NCBI GenBank assembly: GCA_003342895.1 | Contig: PTFA01000407.1 | Location: 336,922 to 400,921 of the forward strand | Source of the DNA: Casuarius casuarius | Lineage: Eukaryota; Chordata; Aves; Casuariiformes; Casuariidae | Direction: 5' to 3' | Length of the DNA stretch: 64,000 nucleotides | In this document: positions 42,732 to 64,000 of the stretch, piece after piece | Numbering within the stretch: the first letter of the stretch is position 1 | How the letters are laid out: every line of letters starts with the position of its first letter | Program-made: the position numbers and the translations under genes | Notes under the pieces: model-generated | Told to the model about the DNA's origin: nothing | What the model saw: the letters and a program-made list of their open reading frames with translations, nothing else | Databases searched by the model: none

Positions 42732-43237
42732 CCTGCAATCAAGGTGTGGGTAGAGATGTTATGGATATGAAACCAACCACTTCCTACCTGCATAGATCCT
42801 GGAACTGGTCAGTTTTCCAAGATCTTCTGGCTTAAACAGCCAGGAAGTAGATGTTATCCCTTTGGTGCTTTTGGTGCAGCAAACTGCAGTTTACCTAGAG
42901 AGGAGGATGTCCCTACAAGGAAACCAGGGATTCACTGACACAGAGTACCTCTACTTGGGAGCACAAGCCAGTAGCTGACAACAGAAGATGGAAGCAATTC
43001 CAAAAATTCAATTCCAAAGCTAGCAGGCCTGAGGTCCAACATTTCAGTTTAAGGTTTTACATTCACCTTATGTTCTTAAGCCACAGTGTAAATACAGTAA
43101 GACATACTCCCCCCTTAGTGTGTACACAGATCAAATTGACTACGCAGCAACACTGGAAGCATTCCACTTTTCAACAAATTTAACCATACGCATCTTCCTA
43201 ATCAAAGAAAAACAAAAGCAATCTGACCATTCTATGT

Positions 43238-43243
43238 TTTAAT
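43238..43243 (-). terminator. BBS2: Poly(A) signal ATTAAA for BBS2
   Basis: ATTAAA on the minus strand about 430 nt after the BBS2 stop, followed in the direction of transcription by a T/GT-rich element (about 43,202-43,222). No AATAAA was found between the stop and this site. Confidence 0.6.
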
Positions 43244-43672
43244 GGAAAAGATTGATGCTCTAACTACAAAATGCATTATACTACATAAATAAGTTACTGT
43301 AAGAAAAATAGCTGTTCCAAGGTTATACTTCAGTCTCACATAAATATATCTGCACTTAAACTCTGATATTTTTTTCAAGAAGCTTCCTGTTCTTTGGCCT
43401 GCATAATGATATTTCTTGCCTGATGGCTTTACTAAAATGCTACCTTGCCAATTACTTCACCCTACAATGGAGTCACAGATTGAATTAACTGCTTGTCATT
43501 ATTGGTCCATTACATGTTGCTACACATCCCATTCCTTTTGTTGTTTTCTCCACCACCCAAAGATTACATGCTGGAAAAGTACTGCAATGCCTTAGTTGTT
43601 GTGGCTGTCGGTAGAATCTCCCTACTGTGTGGAAGCACTGCCTCCACGCAATTGCTAATTCTTCTGATCATT

Positions 43673-62034
<18,362 letters not shown>

Positions 62035-64000
62035 CTGTAGAGGGAAATATTTTAAAAGTTTTGAACATTTTAAATATTATCACAAAGCATCTGTGTGTTT
62101 CTTTACAAACATTAAAGACTACTGTTTGGATAACAAGCGTGGAGGGGAAGAAGGGCATTGACTCAAAACCGAGGACAGAAAGGTTGGCTTTTTGCTGGCA
62201 GTACTTTTTGTGACAGCTATTCCTTAGTTTTAAACCACCTCAGAAAGGACAATTGCAGGAAAAACTGTAGCCAGAAAAGTTGTGCCACCTTTGCAGAAAT
62301 GGCCTGTGCTGTTACATTTGTTTCTGAAAATGGCAACTGACAAGTCTCCAGCCTACAAAAAAGCAAACTGAAGTGAGTAACAAACTAAAAAAGCTACATC
62401 CCATCCAGTAACTGTGTTACCAAAAAAACCACGGTATGTACTAGTAACCTTCATTTGTAAGTGAGCATGGTTAATTAAAAATGGGCCTGCGCTAGTAAAT
62501 TTTTATTCTTGCTCTGACACCTGTATTCAGTCACTGTAATTCTTTGGAGCAAGTAGTCATAGGATCACAGGATAATGTCATGCTTTGCTTTACACCTATA
62601 TAGTTTGTGTCTTGCACAACAAAACCTTTTTCTACACTGTTCCTAAAACCTCCTAAATCAAATTAATAATAATGCTGGGAAACAACGCAGATGAACTACG
62701 TGCATATCTGCAGCAAACTAAATGCAATGGATTTATGCTTCTGTGGGGTTTTGTTTCCACCTGTGCTTTGTTTAGTTGGGTTGTGTTTAAACTTCTTTTG
62801 TTGGGTTTCAAACTCAAACAGAGCATGCATGTAATGTTTTCTGTTACTGCAAAGCAGTCTTTGCAGAATGTACAGCAGTTTACTAGTATTTCCTTCATCA
62901 GTATAAAGTTTATCCAATAACAGCATTAAGGCTCACTGCAGTAATTGAGAATACACTATAATACAACACATGGCTTGAAAAAAATCTAATTGCCAATTAC
63001 CTAGAAAATAGAAACTTTCTTTGGTGACTTGGGATTTAAGCTATTAACTTCTGCAAAGTTCCTATTGTTTAAAAGCAGGACTTCAAGGGCTGTGACCCTG
63101 CACCTGCAGGCAGCTCCAGTGCCTTCCCTGCAGCTCATGCCTTATCCCAGAGAAGGTAACCAAACAAGACTTGTCTCATTTACAGAGCTTTTAAGAATTT
63201 GTGAGCGACTGAAGCTGGTATCATCGCTCTGGTACTCTACTGCTGCTGCTTGAAAAGCTGGAAATGTCAGGGACAGACACAAGAGCTGGTCAGAAGCAAA
63301 ATCCAAGGGCCAAGCTGTGGGATGAACATGCTGAGGAAATGCTACGTCCACCCGTGAAGCTCCTGGTAGCTTCATGGATGTGAGGGTAAGAGAAGACAAA
63401 CGGATCCCCTTATAATGTTCACGGGGAACTTATCCTCCTAGGCACCTGCCAGGCAAAGACTAATGGAAAAACAGCCCACGGACCAGCCTGGAACAATACC
63501 TTAAACTCCATGTAACCAGGAAATTAAAGTTCACGTTGCCTCCAAGTTGTAACCACTAGAAAGGGGCTGCTGAAAGCAGCTTTTGGCCAGTAGGTTTAGA
63601 TGCTGGATTTGGCCAGCCTGGAATATCGTTTCACATGTAGAACTGGGAGATGCTTCATAAGGCCCTGCCTCTTTACTGCTCTGAGTATTCTTCTCTGAGT
63701 TTTGTTTCTTTTCTCCTGCCCGGGCCGAGCAGGCCGCCCGGCTCGCCCGCGAGGCTAACGCCAAGCTTCGGACCGCGGCACCCGAGAGCCGGCCTGGGAA
63801 AACCCCACCACCGCCGCTGCTCCTGGCAGGCCGGGAGCAGATTAAGTGACTTAAATATACCCGTCATCCTTTCCAGCACACGGAATCTCAGCACCCCAAA
63901 TAACCACACGCAGCATCATCAGGCCAAAAGAGAGCAAAAATAACTAACTAAATGAAAGAGAAACGCGAAGAGCAGTCCAGCCGCTCCTCCAGGCCCGCCG
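62035..64000 (-). other. BBS2: BBS2 intron 1, approaching its promoter
   Basis: No exon matching the expected BBS2 N-terminus was found on the minus strand. Composition becomes CpG-rich at 63,718-63,845 and again at the extreme right end, which suggests the edge of the BBS2 promoter CpG island. The first exon is therefore most likely just beyond 64,000. Nothing else was recognised in this 2-kb stretch. Confidence 0.6.

Noticed and set aside
42788..42883. Exon-like minus-strand segment (KPEDLGKLTSSRIYA)
   Set aside because: It has fair splice borders, but its end phase does not fit the next segment at 42,663-42,716, so I left it out of the candidate gene.

Overview
The window looks like an ordinary stretch of bird nuclear genome. 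The genes have many short exons with GT-AG (two GC-AG) introns, promoters lie in CpG islands, and the only recognisable interspersed repeat is a CR1 LINE tail ending in the typical ATTCTATGATTCT motif. I identified four protein-coding genes by reading exons and splice sites by hand: AMFR (minus), NUDT21 (minus), OGFOD1 (plus) and BBS2 (minus). This is the same order and orientation as on human chromosome 16q12-q13.

Layout. Positions 1-18,482 hold the 5' two thirds of AMFR (exons 1-10). Its first codons fall in a 125-base run of N, and its CUE/G2BR/VIM 3' exons lie off the left edge. Positions 19,225-26,478 hold all of NUDT21 (7 exons, 227 codons). A 403-bp GC-rich interval then serves as a head-to-head promoter for NUDT21 and OGFOD1. 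OGFOD1 (13 exons, 539 codons) runs from 26,882 to 37,435. A 6-kb interval follows, containing the 3' ends of OGFOD1 and BBS2 and several unexplained exon-like minus-strand segments. BBS2 exons 2-17 (682 codons plus stop) occupy 43,673-62,034. Its first exon is not visible and probably lies just beyond 64,000.

The genes are not an operon and share no pathway. AMFR (gp78) is an ER ubiquitin ligase, NUDT21 is the 25-kDa subunit of cleavage factor Im, OGFOD1 is a ribosomal prolyl hydroxylase, and BBS2 is a BBSome subunit. The block is a conserved microsynteny group.

Points worth attention are two GC-AG introns with near-consensus donors (OGFOD1 intron 6, BBS2 intron 2), an exon-edge substitution in AMFR, a ZNF143-like motif in the bidirectional promoter, repeated Asp-rich loops in BBS2, and the exon-like chain between OGFOD1 and BBS2. 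That chain is the only candidate for something undescribed. It is weakly supported and may be coincidence. I saw no prokaryotic, CRISPR, tRNA, rRNA or intact viral feature.
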